Source: Bacilliculturomica massiliensis (GTDB lineage: Bacteria; Bacillota; Clostridia; Peptostreptococcales; Anaerovoracaceae). From it: 64,000 nucleotides of DNA. The notes below the pieces were generated by a model that was given only the letters and a program-made list of their open reading frames with translations, did no database searches and was not told where the DNA came from. The position numbers and the translations under genes are program-made. Positions within the stretch are counted from its first letter, which is position 1. Each line of letters opens with the position of its first letter. The stretch lies in the NCBI RefSeq assembly GCF_900605495.1, contig NZ_LR027600.1:124001-188000 (forward strand). Direction: 5' to 3'. Positions 9,540-18,213 of this stretch are shown in pieces.

Positions 9540-11276
9540 ATGAAAAACACGACCTTTTTCCCCTTTGAAAGAAATAAGTATTTTTACGGCAAGCTGTTGT
9601 CCGTGGACGATTTTGAACTGGAACAGAAGTATTTCAACGACAAGCGCCGCATGATCAACCGCTTTCTCTGCGGCGCCGGCATCGTAGCCGGCATGAACGT
9701 GGTGGGGGTGGACGAGCAGACCATTTCGGTAGAGACCGGCTGTGCCCTGGACTCCTTCGGACGGGAGATCGTCATCGACACGCCGGTGATCAAAAAATTA
9801 TCGCTGCTCCCCGGCTTCGACTCCTGCACGGACATGCATGACAATTATGTCTATCTGTGCGTGGAATACGACGAGAAGGATACAAATCCCGTACACAACA
9901 TCGCCGGAGGCGCGGGCGCGGCGGGAACGGACCAGGCCGAATACAGCCGGACTCGGGAAGGTTACCGCCTGTATCTGGTCAATCAGGAACCGGAAGACCG
10001 CAACCTTTCCTACCGGTCTCTCTGCGAGGAAACGGTGGTCCTGTACACCGATCAGGACATTTCCGTCAGGCAGGTCTTTCCCCGGTTCGTGCAGAGCGGC
10101 TGCGATGCGCAGCTGCGGATAGAGATCGAAAATCTCAGCCAGCAGTATATTTCCTTTTCCTATAATCTGGGCCTCACCTGCCTGACGGCGGAGGGGGAAC
10201 AGCAGCTGACCGTGTCCTTTGACGAAATGCTCCACGAAAAGACGGGGAGCTACTGTCTGACCTACCGGCTGAAAACGGCGGAAGTGTCCGGAGTAGAGTG
10301 CGCCGCTGAGGTGGAGGAAAACAGTTTTCGCCTGTTTGTTTCAAAGCAGCCGGTGGAAGCCCGGGCGGAAGGAAGATCCATCGCCCGCGTGTCGGAAGGG
10401 GATGTAAAGAGCGAACTGCTCCGTTCTTATCATCAGTCGGCCATGGAGCGCATCCTGAACCGCAACGACAGAGAAAAGCTCTACCTGGCCAAGATCTACA
10501 TGATCAAGGCGGGAGATACTTATATGATCGCCCGCATCGAGCCGGCGCCATTCGGTCAGTACGTCATGGGAAATGAGCTCAGCGCCGCTTTGAACACCAT
10601 GCTGATCAGCGAGAGCGGATCCCGGAGCGCTTCGGTGGGAACAGGCAGGGAAGGAGCCGGACAGAGCGGAACGGGCGGCGGGGCCGCGGCCGTTCAGGTG
10701 AGAAACGGCGTCTGTGAGTTCCCCCTGAGCATCGGGGCTCAGAAAGGACAGAAGCTGTTTTCCAAAGAGATCTTTCACGGCCTTGGCCTGGGCGCTGTGA
10801 GCATCCAGCTGGGCGTGGAGACGGAGGAGGGCGAGATCCTCTCAGATCCATCCGGCATCTTTACAGACAAAAAAGTCTGCGCGGAAGCGGCGGCGTGCTC
10901 CAACGAGGCGAAAGGCAGTTTTACCATCGGGATCCGTCTCCTGGAAAGCGTTCCGGAAAACAGGGTGCGCGTCCGCTGGACGGCGCTGCGCAGCGCGGAG
11001 GAGGAAAAGAAGGAAAAGGTGGAGAAAAAGATCTTTATCAAGCCCAGTATTCTTGAGCTGGGCATGAGGGAGAGCTACTTCCTGGAAGCCGTCTGCAGCA
11101 ATATGCCCGACAAGCGGATCGAGTGGAGCGTAAAAGACGACGGCGGCTACATCGACAGCAACGGCCACTACACGGCGCCCAACGCCCCCGGCGTCTACGA
11201 GGTGTCGGCCCGCAGCGTGGCGTATCCCGAGGTTAAGGCTTCTATTTTCGCAGTGGTGAGAGATAAAAACGAGTAA
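9540..11276 (+). CDS. CIS baseplate-associated protein with C-terminal Ig-like domain
   Basis: This 578-aa protein starts with FFPFERNKYFYGKLLSVDDF and RRMINRFLCGAGIVAGM, a pattern I associate with a protein family found in CIS loci next to baseplate genes; its exact role is not known to me. The middle is beta-rich. The last about 90 residues (KIFIKPSILELGMRESYFLEA to the end) look like a bacterial Ig-like fold with the ending APGVYEVSARSVAYPEVKASIFAVV. A glycine/serine-rich loop at about residues 360-385 separates the halves. A peripheral baseplate or surface-contact role is inferred from position. No signal peptide is present. Confidence 0.7.
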   Translation: MKNTTFFPFERNKYFYGKLLSVDDFELEQKYFNDKRRMINRFLCGAGIVAGMNVVGVDEQTISVETGCALDSFGREIVIDTPVIKKLSLLPGFDSCTDMHDNYVYLCVEYDEKDTNPVHNIAGGAGAAGTDQAEYSRTREGYRLYLVNQEPEDRNLSYRSLCEETVVLYTDQDISVRQVFPRFVQSGCDAQLRIEIENLSQQYISFSYNLGLTCLTAEGEQQLTVSFDEMLHEKTGSYCLTYRLKTAEVSGVECAAEVEENSFRLFVSKQPVEARAEGRSIARVSEGDVKSELLRSYHQSAMERILNRNDREKLYLAKIYMIKAGDTYMIARIEPAPFGQYVMGNELSAALNTMLISESGSRSASVGTGREGAGQSGTGGGAAAVQVRNGVCEFPLSIGAQKGQKLFSKEIFHGLGLGAVSIQLGVETEEGEILSDPSGIFTDKKVCAEAAACSNEAKGSFTIGIRLLESVPENRVRVRWTALRSAEEEKKEKVEKKIFIKPSILELGMRESYFLEAVCSNMPDKRIEWSVKDDGGYIDSNGHYTAPNAPGVYEVSARSVAYPEVKASIFAVVRDKNE

Positions 11277-11293
11277 AACGACACGGATGGTGA

Positions 11294-12148
11294 TTGCGTA
11301 TGATGATCGAGACCGCAAATAAAACATATCTGGTGATCGGTTACCTGGGACACGATGAGGAAAAAGACGTGTATCTGTGTGAAAACAGGGCGCGGGAGCG
11401 GTTTCTGATCATCAGACTCAGAGATCAGCGGCTGGTGGCTGAAAATATGGTCTTCCTGTATGAGCAGGTGGAGAGCGAGAGGTTTACCGATCTGCCCGAG
11501 TGCTTTGTCTTTGAAGAAAATCTCCATCTGGTGTTTCGGTGTTATCAGGGCGAGGCGCTTGAGGAGAAGCTTCAGGGCGAGTATACGGGGCTTCGCGAAC
11601 GGCTGGAACTGGGGCTTGGACTTCTGGAGAAAATGGTGCTTCAGTCGATGCCCTGTTACTTTCAGAGCCGCTGTCTGCGGCCTGAGAATATTTATGTGAC
11701 CAGGAGCCTGGAGGTCTTTTTCCGTTATTCTGTGGACGATCTGGAACATCACGGAGATTACACCATGGAGGACGTCTCTCTGGGACTGAGCCGGATCATG
11801 GAGGAGCTGTTCCGCGAGGAGCTGAAAAAGCAGGTCCTGGAACCCATGGAGGAATTTCTCGATCTCCTCCGGGACGAGCCATGCGAGGATTATATGGAGC
11901 TCTACCGCCGGTACCGTACCGTATACCGCCAGATCCTGGAACTGTCCGAGGATGAGATCGGTATGCCGAAGACCTGGATCTTTCGGATGTGGGAGCGGAT
12001 CAAAAAGCTGTTTCCGGCCGTGAAGAGGGCGGCGGTGGTGGCGATCCTGCTCTTTGGGCTGGGCTGTCTGATTTGGACGATCGGGGACGCGGCAAAGCCG
12101 GCCAAGCCCGCTTCCATCATCACACAGATCGGAACAGAGGAAATTTGA
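11294..12148 (+). CDS. Membrane-anchored pseudokinase, EssB-like in layout
   Basis: This protein of up to 284 aa reads as a protein-kinase fold with its catalytic residues gone, followed by one membrane helix (about 237-258, AVVAILLFGLGCLIWTI). The start of the N-lobe (YLVIGYLGHDEEKDVYL) occupies the glycine-loop position but lacks the glycines. The beta-3 lysine appears as R in FLIIRLRD. The catalytic loop HRDLKPEN is present as SRCLRPEN, so H and D are lost while PEN is kept. No DFG is present. EssB/YukC of type VII secretion has the same pseudokinase plus membrane helix layout, but this is an analogy only. The start may be TTG at 11294 or one of the ATGs at 11300 and 11303; the ribosome site is weak. 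Confidence 0.75.
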   Translation: MRMMIETANKTYLVIGYLGHDEEKDVYLCENRARERFLIIRLRDQRLVAENMVFLYEQVESERFTDLPECFVFEENLHLVFRCYQGEALEEKLQGEYTGLRERLELGLGLLEKMVLQSMPCYFQSRCLRPENIYVTRSLEVFFRYSVDDLEHHGDYTMEDVSLGLSRIMEELFREELKKQVLEPMEEFLDLLRDEPCEDYMELYRRYRTVYRQILELSEDEIGMPKTWIFRMWERIKKLFPAVKRAAVVAILLFGLGCLIWTIGDAAKPAKPASIITQIGTEEI

Positions 12149-12188
12149 CGTTTCACGGGACGTTTAGATATAGGGAGAACAGAAAAGC

Positions 12189-13931
12189 ATGAATGGTTCT
12201 GGCAACTTTGATCTGGCAAAGGCGCTTGCGCTGCTGCTGCGGAAGCTGAAACGAATATTGATCGCGCCGGTCTTGATGGTCTACCGCAAGATCGTGCGCC
12301 TGCTCAGCCCAACCAGCATCGTGGGCAAGGTGTCCGGAGACATCAAGGGAGAGATTAAAGGGATCACGAAAAAACCCGCCTCTCTGAAAGAATACTTTTT
12401 GATCGGCGATCACTATGTGGCCAAAAAACTGATGGTCGTTCTGTGTCTGCTGATCCTTTTATTTCTGATTTTTATGATCCGCGTGGGAGGCCCGTATCTG
12501 CAGGCGAAGTTTTTCGTGAAGACCATGGTGATCAACACGGAAGAGATGCGGGGCTACACAGGACGCGTCCGGCTGATCAGCGATCCGCAGGACGGGCGGC
12601 TGCTGTTTGAGGGCAGGCTGGAAGACGGACGGATCAACGGATACGGGCTTCTGTACGGCGCCGGCGGCGATCTGACGTACAGGGGAAATTTTGAGATGGA
12701 AATGTACTCCGGACAGGGAGAACTGTTTTATCCCGGAGGAGCGACAAAATATAAGGGGACCTTCCTCATGAACCAGTACGACGGCAGCGGCGTTCTCTAT
12801 TATGAAGACGGCGGGAAGCAGTACGAGGGAGAGTTTGCACAGGGACTTTTTGAGGGCGGCGGAAAGCTGTATTACGCCAACGGCATACTCCAGTACAAGG
12901 GAAACTTTGAGAAGGGCGAGTACGAGGGAAAAGGCGAGCTGTACGATCCGGAGGGGAGGCTCCACTATGAGGGCATGTTTTCCCGGGGCGTAAAAGAAGG
13001 GCAGGGCAAACTTTACGACGAGACGGAGCGCCTTCTCTTTGAGGGGAATTTTAAGGGCGGTCTCATGGAATCGGGCGATCTTTGCCTGTACGACGAGGAG
13101 ACGGGGAAGCTGCTGTATCAGGGCGGCATGGCGGACGGAAAATACGGCGGAAAAGGCAAGCTGTACAACACGGCTGCCGGAGCCGCCGGGCTGCTGCTGT
13201 ATGACGGCGAGTTTGCGGACGGGCTGTACGAGGGGGCCGGAAGGCTGTACGGAGAGGACGGCAAGGTGATCTACGACGGGCAGTTTGCCGCCGGCAAGTA
13301 CGAGGGCAAGGGCAAAGTCTACAACGATGAGATCCTCTCCTATGACGGCGAGTTTTCCGAAGGGGTCCGCAGCGGATCCGGCAAAGAATACAACGAAAAA
13401 GGCGAGCAGGTCTACGAGGGCGGGTTTGAGGACGGTCTTTACAGCGGGTCGGGAAAGCTCTTTGTCCCCGCCACAGGCAAGACCCTCTACGAGGGAGAAT
13501 TTTATCGGGGACTTTATCAGGGCGACGGTTCCCTGTATTTTCCCGATACGGGCAACCTGAAATACCAGGGCGGTTTTTATGAAGACCAGTATCAGGGAGA
13601 GGGAAAACTGTACGACAGCAGCGGCGTGATGATCTATCAGGGCAGTTTCCAGCGCGGTCAGTACGAAGGGGAAGGCGTTCTCTTTGACGCCGCCACCGGA
13701 AAGATCGTGAGCCAGGGGACCTTCCATCTGGGCAAACTGCTGATCTCCGCCGAGGACAGGGACCCGAAGAAGGAGAAGGAGACCAAAAGCGACAGCGAAG
13801 AGGAAACGGACGAAAGCGCGGCGGAAAGTGAGACGGGAGGCCCGGATACACCGGGCGGCCAGAACCCTTCGGAAGATCCGGCCGGCGGCGCGGATGAACA
13901 GGGGGCGGGCGATCTCAGCCGGCCGCAGTGA
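12189..13931 (+). CDS. Membrane-anchored MORN-repeat protein
   Basis: This 580-aa protein has a basic N-terminus (about 1-75), one membrane helix (about 80-99, MVVLCLLILLFLIFMI) and then about 15 consecutive MORN-type repeats of roughly 23-25 residues (about 135-510), each built on YxGxFxxGxYxGxGxLY. The tail (about 525-580) is acidic and low-complexity. MORN repeats form elongated beta-solenoids that bind lipid or protein partners. In an operon of particle parts it could serve as a membrane platform or ruler for the injection machine; that is inference. It lies between the pseudokinase and the cap-protein gene. No signal cleavage site is evident, so orientation across the membrane is open. 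Confidence 0.85.
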   Translation: MNGSGNFDLAKALALLLRKLKRILIAPVLMVYRKIVRLLSPTSIVGKVSGDIKGEIKGITKKPASLKEYFLIGDHYVAKKLMVVLCLLILLFLIFMIRVGGPYLQAKFFVKTMVINTEEMRGYTGRVRLISDPQDGRLLFEGRLEDGRINGYGLLYGAGGDLTYRGNFEMEMYSGQGELFYPGGATKYKGTFLMNQYDGSGVLYYEDGGKQYEGEFAQGLFEGGGKLYYANGILQYKGNFEKGEYEGKGELYDPEGRLHYEGMFSRGVKEGQGKLYDETERLLFEGNFKGGLMESGDLCLYDEETGKLLYQGGMADGKYGGKGKLYNTAAGAAGLLLYDGEFADGLYEGAGRLYGEDGKVIYDGQFAAGKYEGKGKVYNDEILSYDGEFSEGVRSGSGKEYNEKGEQVYEGGFEDGLYSGSGKLFVPATGKTLYEGEFYRGLYQGDGSLYFPDTGNLKYQGGFYEDQYQGEGKLYDSSGVMIYQGSFQRGQYEGEGVLFDAATGKIVSQGTFHLGKLLISAEDRDPKKEKETKSDSEEETDESAAESETGGPDTPGGQNPSEDPAGGADEQGAGDLSRPQ

Positions 13932-13940
13932 GGAGGCAGT

Positions 13941-14522
13941 ATGTCAGGTTATTCAATCATATCGGACGTGGGAAACGGCATCGTGAAGCTGCTGAGAAGT
14001 CAGCTGGTCCCGGAGATCATTCTGAATTCAGACGCCGTGGGACTGTGCAGCCCGGACGACAGGGGCGATATGGTTCTGGGAGTCCATCTTTACGACGTGA
14101 AGGAAAGCGAGGAAGTAGCGGGACGAACGCCCCGCATGAGGCCGGAGGGTGAAAACAGCCAGAGATACCCCTCCCTGTTTTTGACGCTGTTTTACATGAT
14201 CACCGCCTATTCGCCCAGCGACGTCAAATTTCGGGCGTCTGAGGAACAGCGCATTCTGGGAAAGACCATGCAGACGCTCTTCGATTTTCCCGTTCTGGGC
14301 AGCGAATGGATCGGCGAGGAGGGAGGAGCGGCGGAGTTCCCCGTCCGCGTGGAGATGCTGCGCATCGACAACGAGGAAAAGATGAAGCTGTGGAACATGC
14401 CCAATCTGCCCTACAAACTGTCGCTGTACTACAAGGTCTATCCTGTGGAGATCGAATCTCAGAGAGTGAGAGAGGTACGGAGAGTGGTAGATGCGGATCT
14501 GACGGTGAGCGAACGGAGGTGA
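13941..14522 (+). CDS. DUF4255-type tube/sheath terminator protein (Afp16/Pvc16-like)
   Basis: This 193-aa protein matches the DUF4255 (Pvc16 N-terminal) pattern: a helical start with SIISDVGNGIVKLLRSQLVPEI, then GDMVLGVHLYDVKESEE, then YPSLFLTLFYMITAYS. In extracellular CIS the family caps the distal end of the tube and sheath and ends elongation. Its presence is one of the better markers that this locus is a CIS and not an integrated prophage or T6SS. The ATG has GAGGAGGCAG in front and lies 9 bases after the MORN gene's stop. Confidence 0.87.
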   Translation: MSGYSIISDVGNGIVKLLRSQLVPEIILNSDAVGLCSPDDRGDMVLGVHLYDVKESEEVAGRTPRMRPEGENSQRYPSLFLTLFYMITAYSPSDVKFRASEEQRILGKTMQTLFDFPVLGSEWIGEEGGAAEFPVRVEMLRIDNEEKMKLWNMPNLPYKLSLYYKVYPVEIESQRVREVRRVVDADLTVSERR

Positions 14523-14529
14523 GAGGGCC

Positions 14530-15318
14530 ATGGATGCAGAAAGAGGAAGCTCAGGAGCGCGGGTCCGGCACAGAGTATCGCTGGTGCTGACGCTCATCGA
14601 CGATTTCAGCAACAAAGTGATCCTGGGGAGCGGAGCCAGAGTGTGGATCCCGGGGGAGAAACCGCCGGTGCGCAAGCCGGAGGGCTACTATGTTTTTACG
14701 AATCTGCAGGGCCGGGAGGCCCAGGTATTTATCCAGGCGGGGCTCTATGAGGACAGGACTCTCACAGCGGAGCTGGGAGGCGTGCCGTACACGTCGCTGA
14801 AGGTCAGACTGACGCCTGACCGGAACTATCCCGTGCCCCGGGACACTACCTGCGTGGAGGGCCGTGCGGAGCCGGGAAGTCTGATCCGTATCCTGTGTCC
14901 GGAGACCGGCCGGCCGCTGAAGCTGATCTACGATTATGAGCGGTCTGGAGAAAAGGGCGGAATGCAGATCAGCCTGTACCATCCCGATACTGTGGATATC
15001 GAGGGCAAGGCCCTTTACATAACAAACGACAAGACGGGCGCGGAATTTTTCCGGGTCCTGCAGAGGATGGACAGGAACGGCGACTATCTGCTGGAGAGAC
15101 CTCTCTGCGCAGACTACCGGAAGATCGGGACCACAGTCCTTCCGGTGACCGCCGGCAGGGCCGACGACAAAGGGATCTTTTTTCTGCCGATCCCCAATAT
15201 GACCGGCGACACGAATCGGTTCCTCTGCGAGGCCGCAGGAAAAAAGACGGTACGGCTGGAGCGCCGGTTTAAGACGGGCGCGGTCAATCATCTGGATTTT
15301 ACCGCAGGAGGGGAATGA
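14530..15318 (+). CDS. CIS-associated beta-rich protein of unknown function
   Basis: This 262-aa protein is not recognised by name. It is beta-rich throughout. An opening segment reads LVLTLIDDFSNKVILGSGARVW, followed by RKPEGYYVFTNLQGREAQVFI, a pattern like carboxypeptidase-regulatory or Ig-like accessory domains that decorate tail structures. It starts 7 bases after the DUF4255 gene and ends one base before the PAAR-like gene, so it belongs to the same transcript and is probably a minor structural part. No signal peptide or membrane helix is seen. It could also contact the PAAR tip; evidence is positional only. Confidence 0.6.
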   Translation: MDAERGSSGARVRHRVSLVLTLIDDFSNKVILGSGARVWIPGEKPPVRKPEGYYVFTNLQGREAQVFIQAGLYEDRTLTAELGGVPYTSLKVRLTPDRNYPVPRDTTCVEGRAEPGSLIRILCPETGRPLKLIYDYERSGEKGGMQISLYHPDTVDIEGKALYITNDKTGAEFFRVLQRMDRNGDYLLERPLCADYRKIGTTVLPVTAGRADDKGIFFLPIPNMTGDTNRFLCEAAGKKTVRLERRFKTGAVNHLDFTAGGE

Positions 15319-15319
15319 T

Positions 15320-15706
15320 ATGGGAATGTGTGTATGCGGCGGAGCGAACCTGCAGTGCAGCTTCGGGGCGGCGCCGTCGGTCTTGAACGTGCTGCCGGCA
15401 AACAAAGTGATGACCAGTATGGCCATCGCCACGATCATGGACAAAAATCCCATGGTAAACATTGCGCCTTTCGGCATGTGTTCCAGCCTGGCCAATCCTC
15501 AGGTGGCGGCGGCTACGGCCGCGGCGCTGGGAGCGCTGACTCCCATGCCGTGCATACCGGTGATCGCGGCGCCCTGGGCGCCGGGCAGTCCCACGGTGCT
15601 GATCGGAGGATATCCTGCCCTGAACAACACGTCCAAACTGATGTGCAATTGGGGCGGGGTGATCCAGATCGCAAATCCGGGGACGAATAATATCCAGGTG
15701 CCGTAA
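15320..15706 (+). CDS. PAAR-like (DUF4280-type) spike tip protein
   Basis: This 128-aa protein is rich in Gly, Ala, Pro and Cys and has the PAAR-like layout: MGMCVCGGANLQCSFGAAPS at the start, then alternating short strands with PMVNIAPFGMCSSLANP, PMPCIPVIAAPWAPG and a cysteine-bearing LMCNWGGVIQI near the end. Family members cap the VgrG/gp5 spike as a sharp cone, usually with a bound metal ion; the Cys residues could supply ligands. It sits downstream of the main baseplate genes and just before the pseudocyclase. Ribosome site GGAGGGGAATGAT precedes the ATG. Confidence 0.87.
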   Translation: MGMCVCGGANLQCSFGAAPSVLNVLPANKVMTSMAIATIMDKNPMVNIAPFGMCSSLANPQVAAATAAALGALTPMPCIPVIAAPWAPGSPTVLIGGYPALNNTSKLMCNWGGVIQIANPGTNNIQVP

Positions 15707-15740
15707 GCTGCGGCAGCCGATGAGATCGGAGGAAACAGAC

Positions 15741-16814
15741 ATGTTTATATATGGAAAAGAATTCTTGATCACGCTCCTCTGCGGGGCCTCTCTGCTGCTG
15801 AATGCGGTCCTGATCGTCAGTCTGCGGAGAAAAGCCCGGGAACGGCAGCCTGCCCGGGGGGAAGAATGGCGCCGGGCCGGAAGCGGAGATCGGATCCTGG
15901 AACCGGCGCGGGAAGGCGGGCCGGAAACGACGGCGGCCGCATCCGCGCGTGGGGGCGAGACAGAGACAGAGGACAGCTGCCAGCGATTCCTCCCTGCCGA
16001 GATACTGAAGCTGCTGGGCAGGAAAAGCTACTCCCAGCTGTCTGTGGGAGACCAGCAGTATTCATCGGCCGCCATCATGGAAGTAAACACGGCAGGTTTT
16101 CAGGCGTTTGTCCACGACAAGCAGCCGGACGCTGTCTTTACTTATATCAATAACATGCTGAACCGGATCATTCCCATCGTGTATGAGAATGACGGCGTGG
16201 TGGAAGGCTTCGCAGAGGGGGGGCTCACCGCATTCTACCGGGAAAACAGGGAAAGAGCCGTGGTGGCCGCCGTGTCTGTCTGCGAGACGATGGAGCGGAT
16301 GAGCCGGGAAAACCCGGAATACCAGGCTGTGACAGTGGGTCTCTGCTACGGGCAGCTGATGGTGGGGGCGGTGGGACACGACCGGAGGATGACGATCCTG
16401 ATCCTGTCTGAGGCGCGGGAGTTCGCCCGCTTCCTCCAGTCTATGGGACCGAAATATTACGCCCGCATCATCGTCACCGCCGGCTTTCTGGAAGCCATAC
16501 CCGATTGGGGAAAGAAATTTAATTACAGGCTGCTGGGATACGTCTATCTGCATACCTCCAGGACCGTCGAAAAGATCTACGACGTATTTGACGGCGACAG
16601 CGTGGAAGTGAGAAACAGGAAACGAAAGACGAAGATGGTGTTTGAAAAAGGCGTGGCGCTGTTCATGGAGAGACGGACTGCGGAGGCAAGACAGCATTTT
16701 ATTGAAGTGATGAAAATGGACCACAGCGATAAAGCGGCGAAGGAATATCTGCTGCGCTGTGATCAGGCTTTGAACGGAGAGGCCGGAGGGGATATTTTTA
16801 TAGAATCCTATTAG
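15741..16814 (+). CDS. Membrane-anchored class III cyclase-like protein lacking catalytic Asp residues
   Basis: This 357-aa protein has an N-terminal membrane helix (about 6-25), a disordered linker rich in Arg, Glu and Pro (about 28-85), a class III nucleotidyl-cyclase-like fold (about 105-290) and a short TPR-like helical tail. The metal-binding Asp in the first motif (usual DIVGF) is Asn here (NTAGF), and the second (usual IGDGLMAVF) reads AEGGLTAFY, so that Asp is Gly. Cyclase activity is therefore unlikely, and a binding or scaffold role is the better guess. I chose the ATG at 15741, which follows CGGAGGAAAC; an upstream in-frame ATG at 15720 has no ribosome site. Confidence 0.72.
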   Translation: MFIYGKEFLITLLCGASLLLNAVLIVSLRRKARERQPARGEEWRRAGSGDRILEPAREGGPETTAAASARGGETETEDSCQRFLPAEILKLLGRKSYSQLSVGDQQYSSAAIMEVNTAGFQAFVHDKQPDAVFTYINNMLNRIIPIVYENDGVVEGFAEGGLTAFYRENRERAVVAAVSVCETMERMSRENPEYQAVTVGLCYGQLMVGAVGHDRRMTILILSEAREFARFLQSMGPKYYARIIVTAGFLEAIPDWGKKFNYRLLGYVYLHTSRTVEKIYDVFDGDSVEVRNRKRKTKMVFEKGVALFMERRTAEARQHFIEVMKMDHSDKAAKEYLLRCDQALNGEAGGDIFIESY

Positions 16815-16831
16815 CAAGACAAGGAGAAGTT

Positions 16832-18211
16832 ATGCGCACGACAGTGAGAAAATTGATCGAGAGAAACGGAATGAAAAAGGAGGATACCGTTTATGGGGAA
16901 GAGTCGGACGAGATCCTGGATTTTCAGCTGACAGCGGGGGATTTCTTTGAACCGCTGTCAGGGCTGGAAAAAGGAAAAAATCTTCCGGATCATTACCGTT
17001 TTTACCGATGTGTGGAGGAATACAAGGAAGATAACGGCTGGAACGGGCTGCATCAGCAGATCGAGGAGCTTCATCGGAAGACCGTCCAGATCAAAAAGAC
17101 AGAGCGGGGCGAGAATAAAAAGGCCGGGCTGGAAAAGCTGGGAGAACAGAAAAAGCTGGTGAGGACCGAAATGCGGGAGATCGAGGAGGAGGGCCGGCGG
17201 AGGGCTCTGGCCCGCTTTGGGCCCGTGGAGGAACTGAAATTTTTCGAGTACAAAAACAGAGCGCTGGTCACTTCGTTCTCTAAACTGTGCGAGATGGCGC
17301 CGAAGCTGGCCGACGTGCGGCTGGCGGAACTGTACCGCATTCCGTTCCTGGTATCGGGGCTCAAAAACATAAGAGAAGCGGCGGAAAGCGGGGAGCCCCT
17401 GGGGTTTGTAGGAGGGCCCTGTCTCTTCGGGATCGACGAGGTGTTGGCGGAGGTGCGGCTCCGGGACGGCGGGAGCCGGGAATTCGACTGCAGCTGCGGA
17501 AGGAGCTGCACCAGGGACAACAGCCTTCCGGCCGTGGGACTGGCGGAGTATCTGACCCAGTACAGAGATCAGGTGGAAGAGATCCGGATCCTGAACCGCA
17601 AGACCGGCATCACCCGTCAGGAATACATCAGCCTGCTGTATCTCTTCGAGGCGGCCCAGGCGCTGGGCGGGAAGGTAGTCGTGCCCCTTCCGGACCTGTC
17701 CTACATAAAATACATGGAAAGCGATCTGGGACCTCTGGACAGAGAGATGAGGGAGAGGGTCATGGAGGACTTTAAGACGGAGGCCTTCAAAATAACGGAT
17801 ATCTATCTTGAGGTGATCGACGTGCTGAAACGGAGATACCCCTCGCTGGAGACGGTAGTCCTCCACGAGAGGGACCGGGAGCAGTGCCGGTTGTTTTACG
17901 AAAAGCGGGAGCCGTACCTGAGGGATGGAGCCGCTGTAAAAAAACTGACGAAGAGCGACGGGAAGCGGGACGCCATCGTCGATTACGTGACTATGCTGGC
18001 GCTGCCCTATTACATATTCGGGACGAGGCATGTGATCCAGCTGGACAGTCTGGATGAGACGGATTCCGGCCGCAAATGCCAAAAGCTGCACGGGACCGAT
18101 CTGCTGCTGGATTCTATCCTGTATCCTGAGTTTCTCAGCCGGGATGGGGAAAACACCATATACAATACGGACATTGCGCATAAAGACTACCTCAGCCGGG
18201 AGGATTACTAG
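16832..18211 (+). CDS. Unrecognised 459-aa soluble protein in CIS operon
   Basis: I do not recognise this protein. It is soluble and mostly alpha-helical, with a highly charged, probably coiled-coil segment (about 70-125, rich in Lys, Glu and Arg). In the middle lies a cysteine cluster of the form CSCGRSC (about residue 221), which could bind metal. The C-terminal half has mixed secondary structure (for example VKKLTKSDGKRDAIVDYV, then YYIFGTRHVIQLDSLDETD). No signal peptide or membrane segment is seen. It begins after AAGGAGAAG and ends two bases before the MFS-fusion gene, so it is part of the same operon. A chaperone, assembly factor or effector is possible; none is shown. Confidence 0.6.
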   Translation: MRTTVRKLIERNGMKKEDTVYGEESDEILDFQLTAGDFFEPLSGLEKGKNLPDHYRFYRCVEEYKEDNGWNGLHQQIEELHRKTVQIKKTERGENKKAGLEKLGEQKKLVRTEMREIEEEGRRRALARFGPVEELKFFEYKNRALVTSFSKLCEMAPKLADVRLAELYRIPFLVSGLKNIREAAESGEPLGFVGGPCLFGIDEVLAEVRLRDGGSREFDCSCGRSCTRDNSLPAVGLAEYLTQYRDQVEEIRILNRKTGITRQEYISLLYLFEAAQALGGKVVVPLPDLSYIKYMESDLGPLDREMRERVMEDFKTEAFKITDIYLEVIDVLKRRYPSLETVVLHERDREQCRLFYEKREPYLRDGAAVKKLTKSDGKRDAIVDYVTMLALPYYIFGTRHVIQLDSLDETDSGRKCQKLHGTDLLLDSILYPEFLSRDGENTIYNTDIAHKDYLSREDY

Positions 18212-18213
18212 GT

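Noticed and set aside
84-18211. Reading the first region as an ordinary prophage
   Set aside because: No capsid, terminase, portal, holin, lysin or integrase gene is present, whereas DUF4255 and YGKLL-type genes point to a contractile injection system.
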